Shown here piece by piece: positions 18,157 through 26,430 of a DNA stretch of 64,000 bases. Source of the DNA: Eggerthellaceae bacterium (GTDB lineage Bacteria; Actinomycetota; Coriobacteriia; Coriobacteriales; Eggerthellaceae); assembly GCA_017434045.1 (NCBI GenBank), contig JAFRGA010000062.1, positions 1 through 64,000 of the forward strand, read 5' to 3'. Made by a program: the position numbers and the translations under genes. The notes under the pieces were generated by a model. It had not been told where the DNA came from and did not search any database. It was given only the letters and a program-made list of their open reading frames with translations. Numbering within the stretch: the first letter of the stretch is position 1; each line of letters begins with the position of its first letter.

Positions 18157-19353
18157 TCAGAGCACATCTTCGAGCATGTGGCCCATTTTCACAGCCTTCG
18201 TCTGCAGGTACTTAAGGTCATGCTCCTGCGGGGCCACCTCGATGGGCACGCGCTCGGTTATCTCCAAGTTGAAGTCCGTGAGTCCGTAAATCTTGTCGGG
18301 GTTGTTCGTGAGCAGGCGAATCGTGCGACACCCCAGGTTGCGCAAGATCTGCGCGCCGCTCCAGTACTCGCGCAGGTCAGGCTCGAAGCCGAGCGCCACG
18401 TTGGCGTCGACGGTGTCGAGGCCCTCCTCTTGCAGCTTGTACGCTTTCAGCTTGTTCATGAGCCCGATGCCGCGGCCTTCCTGGCGCATGTACAGCAAGA
18501 TCCCACGGCCTTCGGCCTCGATCTGCTCCATGGCGCGGTGCAGCTGCTCGCCGCAATCGCATCGACGGCTCCCGAACACATCGCCTGTCAGGCATTCCGA
18601 ATGCACGCGGCACAGCACATCGCGCCCGTTTCCAATCTCGCCTTTCACCAGGGCAATATGCTCTTCTCCCGTGATGTCGTTCACGAAGCCGTGTGCCACG
18701 AAGTCGCCGAAGTCGGTGGGCAGGCTCGCGACCGCCACCTCCTGCATGTGATTATCATGCGCGCGGCAGTAATCCTGCAGCTGCTTGATGGAGATGAACG
18801 CGATGCCCCACTCCTCCGCCTTCTGCATGAGCTCGGACGTGCGCATCATCGTGCCGTCCTCGCGCATGACCTCGCAGCACAGGCCCGCTTGCTTCATGCC
18901 GGCATGGCGGAGCAGGTCGACCGTCGCCTCGGTATGACCATTGCGCTCGAGCACGCCACCTGGCTTGGCAACGAGGGGGAACATGTGCCCGGGTCGGCGG
19001 AAATCCTCGGGGCGCGAGCTTTCCTCCACGACCTTGAGCGCCGTCACCGAGCGCTCCGCGGCGGAGATGCCCGTCGTCGTGTCCACATGGTCGACCGAAA
19101 CCGTGAAAGCCGTTTCGTGGTTGTCGGTGTTCTCGCTGACCATCTGCGTGAAATTGAGCTTATGCGCAAGCTCGGAGCTCATGGGCATGCAGATGAGCCC
19201 CTTGGCGTTCGTCGCCATGAAGTTGACGTTCGCCGTCGTGGCGAACTGGGCCGCGCAGATGAGGTCGCCCTCGTTCTCCCGATCCGGGTCGTCCACGACC
19301 AAGATCAGATGACCGACCTGCAATTCGCGGATTGCCTCTTCAACCGTGTTCAT
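18157..19353 (-). CDS. ribBA: DHBP synthase / GTP cyclohydrolase II
   Basis: A 398-residue fusion. The N-terminal domain (about 1-200) makes dihydroxybutanone phosphate and shows [27 protein letters not shown] and [11 protein letters not shown]. The C-terminal domain (about 205-398) opens GTP; its zinc cysteines are in [18 protein letters not shown] and it carries RQEGRGIGL and NNPDKI. It supplies both precursors for lumazine synthase and lies 25 bp after ribE. Confidence 0.97.
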   Translation of the reverse strand: MNTVEEAIRELQVGHLILVVDDPDRENEGDLICAAQFATTANVNFMATNAKGLICMPMSSELAHKLNFTQMVSENTDNHETAFTVSVDHVDTTTGISAAERSVTALKVVEESSRPEDFRRPGHMFPLVAKPGGVLERNGHTEATVDLLRHAGMKQAGLCCEVMREDGTMMRTSELMQKAEEWGIAFISIKQLQDYCRAHDNHMQEVAVASLPTDFGDFVAHGFVNDITGEEHIALVKGEIGNGRDVLCRVHSECLTGDVFGSRRCDCGEQLHRAMEQIEAEGRGILLYMRQEGRGIGLMNKLKAYKLQEEGLDTVDANVALGFEPDLREYWSGAQILRNLGCRTIRLLTNNPDKIYGLTDFNLEITERVPIEVAPQEHDLKYLQTKAVKMGHMLEDVL

Positions 19354-19378
19354 CGGTTACTCCATCCCTCTTTCCGTC

Positions 19379-20044
19379 TTAAAAACCGTTCGCTTGTAGA
19401 TACTCCAGAGTTAGGCCCTTACCACTGGAAACGGGCTCCTTCCCGGATTCCGCAGTTATGTCCGATAAAAGCTTCTGAACGTACTTCCCCACGATGTCGT
19501 TTTCCAGATTCACCATGTCGCCGGCGCGTTTCTTCAACAGCACCGTCTCGGCAGCCGTATGGGGAATGATGCTCACCGTAAACGACGCCTGCGCCACCGA
19601 TGCAACCGTCAGGGAAATGCCGTCGATGGCTATCGAACCCTTCTCCACGATGAGCCTCATGATGTGAGCCGGCGCTTCGATGCTGACCACAACCGCGTTC
19701 TGCTCTTGGCGCATCTCCCTGATCCGGCCGGTGCCGTCGATGTGACCCGAGACGATATGCCCGCCGAAGCGGCCGTCGGCGGCCATCGCCCGCTCGAGGT
19801 CCACCGGATCGCCCACCTTCAACTGCCCGAGCCCCGTTTTCCGCAGGGTTTCGGGCATCACGTCGGCGGTGAACTCGTCATCCCCGAGCGCAACGACGGT
19901 CAGGCACACGCCGTTAACCGCAATCGAATCGCCCGTGCGCGTGCCCTCGAGCACCTTGTGCGCGGCGATGACGATCTTCCCCGCACGAGACCCTGGCAGC
20001 ACGCGCCGGACGCTTCCCAGCTCTTCGACTATACCGGTGAACAT
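19379..20044 (-). CDS. ribE: Riboflavin synthase, alpha chain
   Basis: A 221-residue enzyme that dismutates two lumazines to riboflavin. It has the typical MFTGIVEELG start and two lumazine-binding repeats, marked by SIAVNGVCLTVV and SIAIDGISLTVAS, with GHIDGTGRI at the junction. Its ATG overlaps the ribD stop codon (TGATG), indicating translational coupling. Confidence 0.97.
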   Translation of the reverse strand: MFTGIVEELGSVRRVLPGSRAGKIVIAAHKVLEGTRTGDSIAVNGVCLTVVALGDDEFTADVMPETLRKTGLGQLKVGDPVDLERAMAADGRFGGHIVSGHIDGTGRIREMRQEQNAVVVSIEAPAHIMRLIVEKGSIAIDGISLTVASVAQASFTVSIIPHTAAETVLLKKRAGDMVNLENDIVGKYVQKLLSDITAESGKEPVSSGKGLTLEYLQANGF

Positions 20045-21294
20045 CAGCGCTCACCTCTCCCCGATTGTCCAAAGGAGCCGCCCTTCCCATCTGAATCGGC
20101 GGCTTTGCCCGTAACGACAGCACCGCTTGCAACGGATGCCTCGCCCACAACAGCGGAAGCATCATGCGAGACGCACCCGTACGTGAGTTTCACGTCGTTG
20201 CCAAACAGCTCGACCTTCGGCTCGCCCAACAGGTAAGCTTCTGCCATCAGGTCGACGCCCGCACCTTCGACCGGGCTCTTGGCATCGATGCCCCCTACCA
20301 CTTTCGGAGCGACGTACACGGTTACTTGATTCACCAACCCCACTTTAAACAGGGCTTCGTGAAGTCCGCCTCCGCCTTCCGCAAGCACGGAGTCGACCCC
20401 GCGCGCGCCGAGCTCGTCCATGAGAGCCGCCAAATCGACCTTTCCGAAATCGTTCGGAACGCTCACGACCTCCACGCCGAGCTGCGCCAGGCGAAGCGCC
20501 TTCGGGTCGTCCGAACGCAGCGCCGTCGCCACGAGCACGGGAACCTCACGCGCGGTGCGTACGAGCTGGCTTTCCTTTGAAATGCTGAGCCGCGAGTCGA
20601 CCACGATGCGCAGGGGCTGGTTGCTCGGCTCGTCACGACGGGCCGTCAGAGACGGGTCGTCCCGCGCAACCGTGCCCTTGCCCACCATGATTGCGGCAAG
20701 CCTATGCCGGAGCTCGTGCACGTCTGCGCGCGACTGCTCGTTCGAAACCCAACGGGAATCGCCCGTGTGCGTGGCGATCTTGCCATCGAGCGTCATAGCC
20801 CATTTCGAGACGACATAGGGACGCCTGGTGGTGATGTAGTGGAAGAAGATCGGGTTCAGCGCGTCGCATTCGTCACGCAGGACATCTTCGACGACCTCGA
20901 TTCCCGCCTCGCGCAGAAACGCGTTGCCCTTGCCCGCCACAAGCGGGTTGGGATCGCGACTGCCCACGAACACGCGCGCGATGCCCGCCTCGACGACAGC
21001 CTCGGTGCACGGCGGCTGCTTGCCCGTATGGCAACACGGCTCCAGCGTCACGTACATCGTCGCGCCAGCCGCGCTCTGGCCGCGCGACGCGCAATCCGCC
21101 AGCGCGTTCCGCTCGGCGTGGGCCTGTCCGTAGCGCTCATGGAAGCCCTCGCCGATAATGACCCCATCTCGTGCAATTACAGCTCCCACCAACGGGTTCG
21201 GGTTTGTCCATCCCGCGCCCGCGCGCGCAAGCTCCACAGCACGCCTCATGCACGCGCAATCGAGCTCCGTTATGTCTTTAACCATATCGGCCAT
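20044..21294 (-). CDS. ribD: Riboflavin-specific deaminase/reductase
   Basis: A 416-residue bifunctional enzyme. The deaminase domain (about 1-150) has the zinc motif HAERNALADC and PCCHTGKQPPC; the reductase domain (about 155-370) has SKWAMTLDGKIATHTGDSRWV and VLAEGGGGLHEAL. A 40-residue Ala/Gly/Ser tail follows. The start ATG 21294-21292 follows AAGGAGG. It is the first gene of the rib operon and lies behind an FMN riboswitch with a terminator. Confidence 0.95.
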   Translation of the reverse strand: MADMVKDITELDCACMRRAVELARAGAGWTNPNPLVGAVIARDGVIIGEGFHERYGQAHAERNALADCASRGQSAAGATMYVTLEPCCHTGKQPPCTEAVVEAGIARVFVGSRDPNPLVAGKGNAFLREAGIEVVEDVLRDECDALNPIFFHYITTRRPYVVSKWAMTLDGKIATHTGDSRWVSNEQSRADVHELRHRLAAIMVGKGTVARDDPSLTARRDEPSNQPLRIVVDSRLSISKESQLVRTAREVPVLVATALRSDDPKALRLAQLGVEVVSVPNDFGKVDLAALMDELGARGVDSVLAEGGGGLHEALFKVGLVNQVTVYVAPKVVGGIDAKSPVEGAGVDLMAEAYLLGEPKVELFGNDVKLTYGCVSHDASAVVGEASVASGAVVTGKAADSDGKGGSFGQSGRGER

Positions 21295-21354
21295 TCGTAT
21301 CCCTCCTTCGCACAGCGACATGACGTGCCGACCAGACGCCTCCTGCCAACAGGC

Positions 21355-21381
21355 AAAAGAAAAGCCCGCACATCTGCGGGC
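21355..21381 (-). terminator. Riboswitch-linked intrinsic terminator
   Basis: On the minus strand GCCCGCA and TGCGGGC form a stem around GATG, followed by TTTTCTTTT. Its place between the FMN aptamer and ribD marks it as the expression platform that stops transcription when FMN is bound. Confidence 0.8.
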
Positions 21382-21510
21382 CAAAGGAACTGCAAGTACG
21401 CTCCGCAATGCAAGGGCCTGGAGACGAGCCTCGGGGCCCCTCGCGCACCGACATCTGCGCACAGCGCGCGCCATTGCAAAAGCCGGGCACGAAGCATTGC
21501 TTCGCATGCC

Positions 21511-21632
21511 TGTTCTTCCATCCGGACTTTAACCGTTGGTCCTGGACTTTCACCAGGTCAACCGCTTTCGCGGGTCGCGGACTCCGGGATATGCCCGTTA
21601 CCGCCAGTGAGGAGTTCCACCTCGCCCTGAAC
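21511..21632 (-). promoter_or_regulatory. FMN riboswitch (RFN element)
   Basis: Read on the minus strand, the leader contains the conserved RFN blocks in order: a start near CAGGGCGAGGTGGAACTCC, then CTGGCGGTAA, CCGCGACCCGC, TTGACCTGGTGAAAGTCCAG with GACCAACGG, and AGTCCGGATGGAAGAACAG. The terminal stem pairs the two ends. It senses FMN and controls the ribD-ribE-ribBA-ribH operon. Confidence 0.93.
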
Positions 21633-21645
21633 AGATACATACGAG

Positions 21646-21651
21646 AGTATA
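21646..21651 (-). promoter_or_regulatory. -10 box for the rib operon
   Basis: On the minus strand the sequence TGCTATACT is an extended -10 box (TATACT at 21651-21646), placed about 15-20 bp before the riboswitch start. A -35 box is weak. Confidence 0.6.
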
Positions 21652-21775
21652 GCAAACTGCATCCTCGCGCAAGCGCCGTGGGGCTTCAATCGACCCGATT
21701 GCCGCAACCCGCGCCCGCTTGCCACCACCAACGCCTAGCTGCCGCCACCCCAACCCGCTCGCCGCTCTCCCCTGT

Positions 21776-22366
21776 TTACGAGAGTCGCACGACTTCGGCG
21801 TCGGTCACGATAATTCCGACAGACAAGTCGTGGACATCGCGGTCGATCGGGTCGTCCTGCAGGAACTTGCTGCGGCAAAGCCCCACGGACACACCGGGGA
21901 ACGCCGAGAGGAACGTGTCGTAGAAACCGCCGCCGTAGCCAAGCCGATAGCCCTGGCGGTCGAATTCCAGGCCGGGCACCAGGGCGACTGCGTTTTCCGA
22001 TTGTGACGGATCCACTTCGAACGCGGGATTCTCGGCGGGCTCGTCCACGCCGAAACGGCTCTTCACCAAGCCGTCGAACGATTCAACGCGATACCAGCGC
22101 ATTTCGCGCGTGCCCTCGACGCAGCGGGGCAACGCCACCGTCTTCCCCTTCGACCACGCATCGCGGATGATCGCGCGCGTATCGATCTCGGCCCCGAACG
22201 AGAGGTACGGGAGCACCAAGTCGGCCTGCTGGTATTCGGGAAGCGCCTTCAACTGATCGGCAATCGCCGCATCGACGGCCGCACGGCCCTCTTCTCCCAT
22301 ATCCGCGCGCGCTGCCATCAGCTCTCGACGGCGCAGCTTTTTCACCTCGTCTTTGCTCGAGCTCAT
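21776..22366 (-). CDS. 5-formyltetrahydrofolate cyclo-ligase
   Basis: A 196-residue MTHFS-family enzyme converting 5-formyl-THF to 5,10-methenyl-THF with ATP. It shows the basic N-terminal KKLRRRELMAAR, the strand VLPYLSFGAEIDT, PRCVEGTREMRWY, and the C-terminal signature LVPGLEFDRQGYRLGYGGGFYD. The start ATG 22366-22364 is preceded by GGAGG. It lies upstream of the FMN riboswitch and is not part of the rib operon. Confidence 0.93.
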   Translation of the reverse strand: MSSSKDEVKKLRRRELMAARADMGEEGRAAVDAAIADQLKALPEYQQADLVLPYLSFGAEIDTRAIIRDAWSKGKTVALPRCVEGTREMRWYRVESFDGLVKSRFGVDEPAENPAFEVDPSQSENAVALVPGLEFDRQGYRLGYGGGFYDTFLSAFPGVSVGLCRSKFLQDDPIDRDVHDLSVGIIVTDAEVVRLS

Positions 22367-22737
22367 ACGACCTCCATCACCAGCGGAATTCCGTGAAACC
22401 ATTGCCCTCAAAGAGTACTGCAAACAAGCAGCCTCCCGCTACGTGCATGACGGAAGAAGACTCGTAAACCCAGAACCGGCCTGGGTGAGAAAACGCGGCG
22501 GATAATTGACCCCTAGACAACGGAGGTCAACGTCAGAATCGCGATAAGTTGAGAAATACCCAAAGGCAATCACAGGCTCGAAACCTGAGAACGACTACAT
22601 AATGCCTGATCAGTGGCTTTAAGCTTATATTTCAAAATCGCGCTGACTGAAGGTTAACGGCCCGCAAGAACAGGGAGGGACAGACGGGGGAGTTTTGCGC
22701 GATAATGGGACCGCACGGCAACAGAAAAGAGGTTCCC
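22367..22737. other. Divergent intergenic region
   Basis: This 371-bp gap holds the promoters of the cyclo-ligase gene and of the next plus-strand gene. GCGCGATAATGG near 22699-22710 may be a -10 region for the latter. No gene or RNA is evident. Confidence 0.4.
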
Positions 22738-23148
22738 ATGATTCAAGGCACGTTCGACATCGCAGTGGACACCCCCAAGCGCCACAAGCGCGGAACCCTG
22801 GCGCTCAAAAGCGAGGGCGAGCGTATAATCGCACGCCTCGTGATCGGGGACGAGCTCGACATGGAGTTCGAAGGGTCTTGTGCCGACAAGGAGTTCGACT
22901 TCGCGGGAACCACCGAAATCCCAGACTACGGTCCAATCGAGTATTCGGCGCATGGCAGCACCTGGGGCAACTCCGTCACCGTCTCGTGCAAGTCGAACAT
23001 CGGGGCCATAGAGATCTTCGGCACTCGCCTCTCCACCTCGGCGGGCGAGTTCAAGAGCTCACATGACTACATCATGTCGGCTTCAAATGCCGAGTTCGAC
23101 AACAATGACAGCACCATGTACTCGGGCCTTTACGCCGACGGCGGGTAG
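22738..23148 (+). CDS. Small beta-rich protein, function unknown
   Basis: A 136-residue soluble protein starting at ATG 22738 after AGAGG. The pattern of alternating hydrophobic residues (GTFDIAVDTP, RIIARLVIG, SVTVSCKSNIGAIEIFG) suggests a beta sandwich or barrel. There is no signal peptide or enzyme motif. Its end overlaps the convergent gene by 19 bp. I do not recognise the family. Confidence 0.6.
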   Translation: MIQGTFDIAVDTPKRHKRGTLALKSEGERIIARLVIGDELDMEFEGSCADKEFDFAGTTEIPDYGPIEYSAHGSTWGNSVTVSCKSNIGAIEIFGTRLSTSAGEFKSSHDYIMSASNAEFDNNDSTMYSGLYADGG

Positions 23149-23408
23149 TCAAGCACCTTCTCCTCCACAAACCAACGCGGGTCCTCGTGGAAAAGGTACG
23201 TGGTGGCCTTCCCTATGCGCACGAGGTAGCGCACACCGGTGCCCCCCACTTTCAACGAGGCGGCCTGGCGCACGTCCAGCACGCGGTCGATCTCGAACGT
23301 TCTCCCATCGTCCCAGGTTATGGAAACGGGCGTGATGTGACCATCCTCGTCGGTGCGCGCAAGCACCTGCACGTAATGCTTGCGACGACTCTCGATTCCC
23401 TTCACCAT
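23130..23408 (-). CDS. Small protein next to dinB
   Basis: A 92-residue protein of two likely beta sheets (HYVQVLARTDEDGHITPVSITWDD split by a turn, then RYLVRIGKATTYLFHEDPRWFVEE). The pattern resembles small proteins found beside translesion polymerase genes in actinobacteria, but I cannot assign a family firmly. It is downstream of dinB on the same strand with a 212-bp gap, so a functional link to DNA damage tolerance is inference. Confidence 0.55.
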   Translation of the reverse strand: MVKGIESRRKHYVQVLARTDEDGHITPVSITWDDGRTFEIDRVLDVRQAASLKVGGTGVRYLVRIGKATTYLFHEDPRWFVEEKVLDYPPSA

Positions 23409-23620
23409 GACCTCTCACCTACCTTTGGGTTCTATGCTCATCGGGCAAAAGAACGGTTGCCCTTCTGAGCGTCCCGCCCTTCCACCAGGAAAGACGCAGC
23501 CCCTTTCCCAACGCCCCTCACAACCAGACAGCTTCGAGGCGGAGAGGCCCGGGGTATAACGAAGCCGAAATCCACACCCCCTTGCAACCCGCCAGGTGCC
23601 AGACAAAACGACTCCGGGCG

Positions 23621-24889
23621 TCATCGATGGAAGTACCCCACCGGATGCACCGTGTTCTCGTCCTTGATGTCGAGCCCCGCAAGTGAGGCGTCCAGCAGCT
23701 CGGTGCCGCGCACGATGCACGTGTTGCCGAAACGGCGGCGCAGCTCGTCGATGCACAGGTCGAGCCCCTCCCAATCGGGGCAGGCGGGCTCGAACAGCGA
23801 GAGCTGGCAGACGGGATCGACTTCCACCAGGTCGGTTGCCCGCACATGCAGGGCGCGTACGGGATGCTCCTCGTCGAACGTCTCGCATGCTGACAAGAGC
23901 GCCCAGGCCGCATGCGCCACCAGGCGCGTGGCCGCCGTGGGCTCCTTCAACTTCGTCTGGCATCCGTAACCCGAAAGGTCCACATCGCTGCGCACGCCGA
24001 TGGCGATGGTGCGGGCCCTCACGCCGTCGGCGCGCATGCGCTGGGCCACCGACTCGGAAAGCAGCCAGATAAGGGCGCGGGCGTCAGCGGCGTCGGTTAT
24101 GGGATGCGGTGCCGTAAGGCCGTTGCCATAGCTTTTCACCTCGCGCCACACGTCGCGCGCGGTCGGGTCGTACGGTTTCACGGGCGTGTCGTCCAACCCG
24201 AGGGCGAAGGTGCGCAACACGAACCCGACCTTGCCGAAACGGCGCCGCAAGTATGCATCGGATGCGCCCGCCAGCTGGCCGATTGTGCGTATGCCGTACG
24301 CATGCAGCTTGCGTTCGGTCGCCGGGCCCACGTACAGCAAATCGCGCACGGGCGACTGCCATACGATGTCCTTGTAGTTGCGGCGCGTGATGGGCGTGAT
24401 GGCATCGGGTTTCTTGTAGTCACTGCCGAACTTGGCAAAGATCTTGTTCCATGAGACGCCGATGGAGACGGTGCATCCCAACTCTGCCTTCACGCGTTCC
24501 GAGATCTCACGCGCCACGACAAGGGCATCGCCTCCGTGAAGGGGCAGCGAACCCGTCACGTCGAGCCAGCATTCGTCGAGCCCGAACGGTTCGACGAGGT
24601 CGGTGTACTGATAGTAGATGTTGCGCGCCATCTCCGAATAGCGGCGGTACAGCTTGTAGCGCGGCGGCAGCACGATGAGGTCCGGGCATTTCGCACGTGC
24701 CTGCCATAGGGCCTCAGCCGTCTTGATACCGTATTTCTTGGCCTCGATGCTCTTCGTCAGCACGATGCCATGGCGCAGCTCCTCCTTCCCCGCTACCACG
24801 ACGGGCTTCCCCCTAAGCTCGGGCCGCTCGGCCTGCTCGACGCTCGCGTAGAACGAATTCATGTCGCTGTGCAAGATGACGCGGTCCAC
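23621..24889 (-). CDS. dinB: DNA polymerase IV (Y family)
   Basis: A 422-residue translesion polymerase. The palm motifs VILHSDMNSFYASVEQ and PFGLDECWLDVTG carry the metal-binding carboxylates, and VSIGVSWNKIFAKFGSDYKKP is the fingers/palm signature. The HhH region (VGPATERKLHAYGI) and little-finger domain follow. QLSLF near residue 370 is a beta-clamp binding motif. A consensus LexA box lies about 105 bp upstream, so SOS induction is likely. Confidence 0.95.
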   Translation of the reverse strand: MDRVILHSDMNSFYASVEQAERPELRGKPVVVAGKEELRHGIVLTKSIEAKKYGIKTAEALWQARAKCPDLIVLPPRYKLYRRYSEMARNIYYQYTDLVEPFGLDECWLDVTGSLPLHGGDALVVAREISERVKAELGCTVSIGVSWNKIFAKFGSDYKKPDAITPITRRNYKDIVWQSPVRDLLYVGPATERKLHAYGIRTIGQLAGASDAYLRRRFGKVGFVLRTFALGLDDTPVKPYDPTARDVWREVKSYGNGLTAPHPITDAADARALIWLLSESVAQRMRADGVRARTIAIGVRSDVDLSGYGCQTKLKEPTAATRLVAHAAWALLSACETFDEEHPVRALHVRATDLVEVDPVCQLSLFEPACPDWEGLDLCIDELRRRFGNTCIVRGTELLDASLAGLDIKDENTVHPVGYFHR

Positions 24890-25295
24890 AAGTCCTCCTT
24901 CCGCCGTATTCGCGCACTGAGCTAAGCCTTGTGTAAGGCCTGTTCAAAAGCAAGTTTTCCGCAAGAGCCCGCCGGCTCCCTCTCCTTTTATTCAAACATA
25001 TGTTCGCACTATTGGAGGGGGTTCGTCAATCGAACAGACTATGGAGAATTGGAAACGCGCCCGGCCCGCAGGGGAACGGAAGCGCACCCGGTCCGCGCTC
25101 GTCCTTGGGACCTGCCCAGTCGCCTATGGCAAGCTCTCAAAGACCCACTCGGCCCTCCCCCGCGCTCGTTTTTAGAGCCCGCCTGGCCCGCCCGCGCTCG
25201 TTCTGCACGAGTTTTCGGCAAATCAACCCTTCAGGCGCAAAGCGGAGCCAAGCTGGGTTACCATCGTTCAAAGGCAAGCGCGCGAAAGGGGCATC
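24890..25295. other. Divergent region between dinB and NUDIX gene
   Basis: The 406-bp gap carries the LexA box at 24993-25006. The rest is GC-rich with two short CCCGCGCTCGTT direct repeats (around 25160 and 25190). No gene is evident. Confidence 0.5.
24993..25006 (-). promoter_or_regulatory. LexA (SOS) operator for dinB
   Basis: On the minus strand the site reads CGAACATATGTTTG, an exact fit to the Gram-positive/actinobacterial LexA consensus CGAACRNRYGTTYG. Its place upstream of dinB makes LexA control very likely. Confidence 0.8.
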
Positions 25296-25979
25296 ATGGC
25301 GCAGCATCCGAAATTGACGGGTATCGAGCAGCTGTCGAGCGGCTGGGTGAACAAATACATCCTGACGTACGAGATGCCCGACGGCAGAATGCACAGCTAC
25401 GAATGCGCCTCGCGGAAAAAGCTCGAAGCTTTCCGCGCAGGACTCGAGGAGCGGGGCCGCATCAGCCGGGCCGTTCTTGCGGAAAGCGCAGCCTCGCCCA
25501 CGGGATGCGAAACAGCCTCTACGCCCTCCGCCGATGCGGCGGGCGACCTGAACCAGGCAACGCCTGATGCCGTGTGCATCGTCGCGCGCACGCCGCGCGA
25601 CACGCTCGTGATGATCCGGGAATTCCGCTACCCGCTGAACAGCTGGTGCATCGCATTCCCTGCCGGCCTCATAGATCCGGGAGAGGACGTGGTGCGCTGC
25701 GCCTGCCGCGAGATGGAAGAGGAAACCGGCTACACGGTGTCCGCTGACGCGCAGGTCAGGGTGTTGCCGCAAGCGGGCTTCTCTTCGACGGGCTTCACCG
25801 ACGAGACGGTACAGGTGGTGTTCGTCGAAGCCGAGAAGGCCAGCGAGGCCCACACCGAACCCAACGAGCTCATCGAGGTCTTCGAGCTGCCCATAGCCGC
25901 TATACCGGAATTCCTGAACACGAATCCCCTTCCCATAGGCACGCGTGCCCAACTGGTTTTGGAGTCGTTCATACAGTAG
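25296..25979 (+). CDS. NUDIX hydrolase (ADP-ribose-pyrophosphatase-like)
   Basis: A 227-residue hydrolase. The Nudix box G-x5-E-x7-REUXEE-x-GU is complete in GLIDPGEDVVRCACREMEEE and the following TGY. The preceding RDTLVMIREFRYPLNSWCIAFPAG and the following QAGFSSTGFTDE match the ADP-sugar pyrophosphatase group. An Ala/Ser-rich insertion (about residues 55-90) is unusual. The physiological nucleotide substrate cannot be set from sequence. Confidence 0.87.
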   Translation: MAQHPKLTGIEQLSSGWVNKYILTYEMPDGRMHSYECASRKKLEAFRAGLEERGRISRAVLAESAASPTGCETASTPSADAAGDLNQATPDAVCIVARTPRDTLVMIREFRYPLNSWCIAFPAGLIDPGEDVVRCACREMEEETGYTVSADAQVRVLPQAGFSSTGFTDETVQVVFVEAEKASEAHTEPNELIEVFELPIAAIPEFLNTNPLPIGTRAQLVLESFIQ

Positions 25980-26131
25980 GAAAGCGAGAGATTACCGGAA
26001 TGCGCCGTCGAACATCGCGGAGCGCCTTTCCGAACCCGATTTTGCCGATATAGTGACCAGATAAATCAATAATGACTGCTGAGCAGGCAGCAGACTTGCT
26101 GTAATTTGTCGGGTCATTTCAGGGTGAGCGG

Positions 26132-26140
26132 TGGTATAAT
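26132..26140 (+). promoter_or_regulatory. Extended -10 promoter of small RNA candidate
   Basis: TGGTATAAT is a perfect extended -10 box (TATAAT at 26135-26140). It lies about 290 bp before dnaX and about 100 bp before a strong terminator, so it should drive a short RNA. Confidence 0.6.
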
Positions 26141-26145
26141 CCCCG

Positions 26146-26278
26146 TAAACGGTTTTGTTGTGCAAACACGCTTTTTCTACGACGTGGAGCCTTGTTTCTG
26201 GGAGGGGACGAACTCCACCGTCTTCTTGGAGAGGAAGCCGCCGCATACCTAAGGGGCATGCGGCGGCTTCTTGCTTTT
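26146..26278 (+). ncRNA. Small structured RNA candidate
   Basis: Transcription from the TATAAT box would give an RNA of about 130 nt. It can form a middle hairpin pairing GTGGAG (near 26194) with CTCCAC (near 26213), extended by GAC/GTC, and ends in the 13-bp terminator stem at 26234-26270 followed by TTGCTTTT. There is no ribosome site or credible ORF. It may be a free regulatory RNA (a 6S-like RNA should be tested) or an attenuated leader of dnaX. I do not recognise the family. Confidence 0.5.
26234..26278 (+). terminator. Intrinsic terminator upstream of dnaX
   Basis: GAAGCCGCCGCAT and its exact complement form a 13-bp stem around an 11-nt loop, followed by a T-rich TTGCTTTT tail. Confidence 0.75.
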
Positions 26279-26430
26279 GCTGCATCGCCAACATAGTAAA
26301 ATGGATGCTGACAACTAGACACAACGCAAGAGGGCATCAACACGTCCAACGCACCAAGCGTCGAAAGCACCCGATGCCCCGATGAAACGCACTCCCTGTT
26401 GCAACAGGGGACGCATAGGAACGGAAGCTC

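Noticed and set aside
17617-19569. A 650-codon plus-strand open frame opposite ribH and ribBA.
   Set aside because: The minus strand encodes two intact, clearly conserved riboflavin enzymes; the plus-strand product has no recognisable domain.
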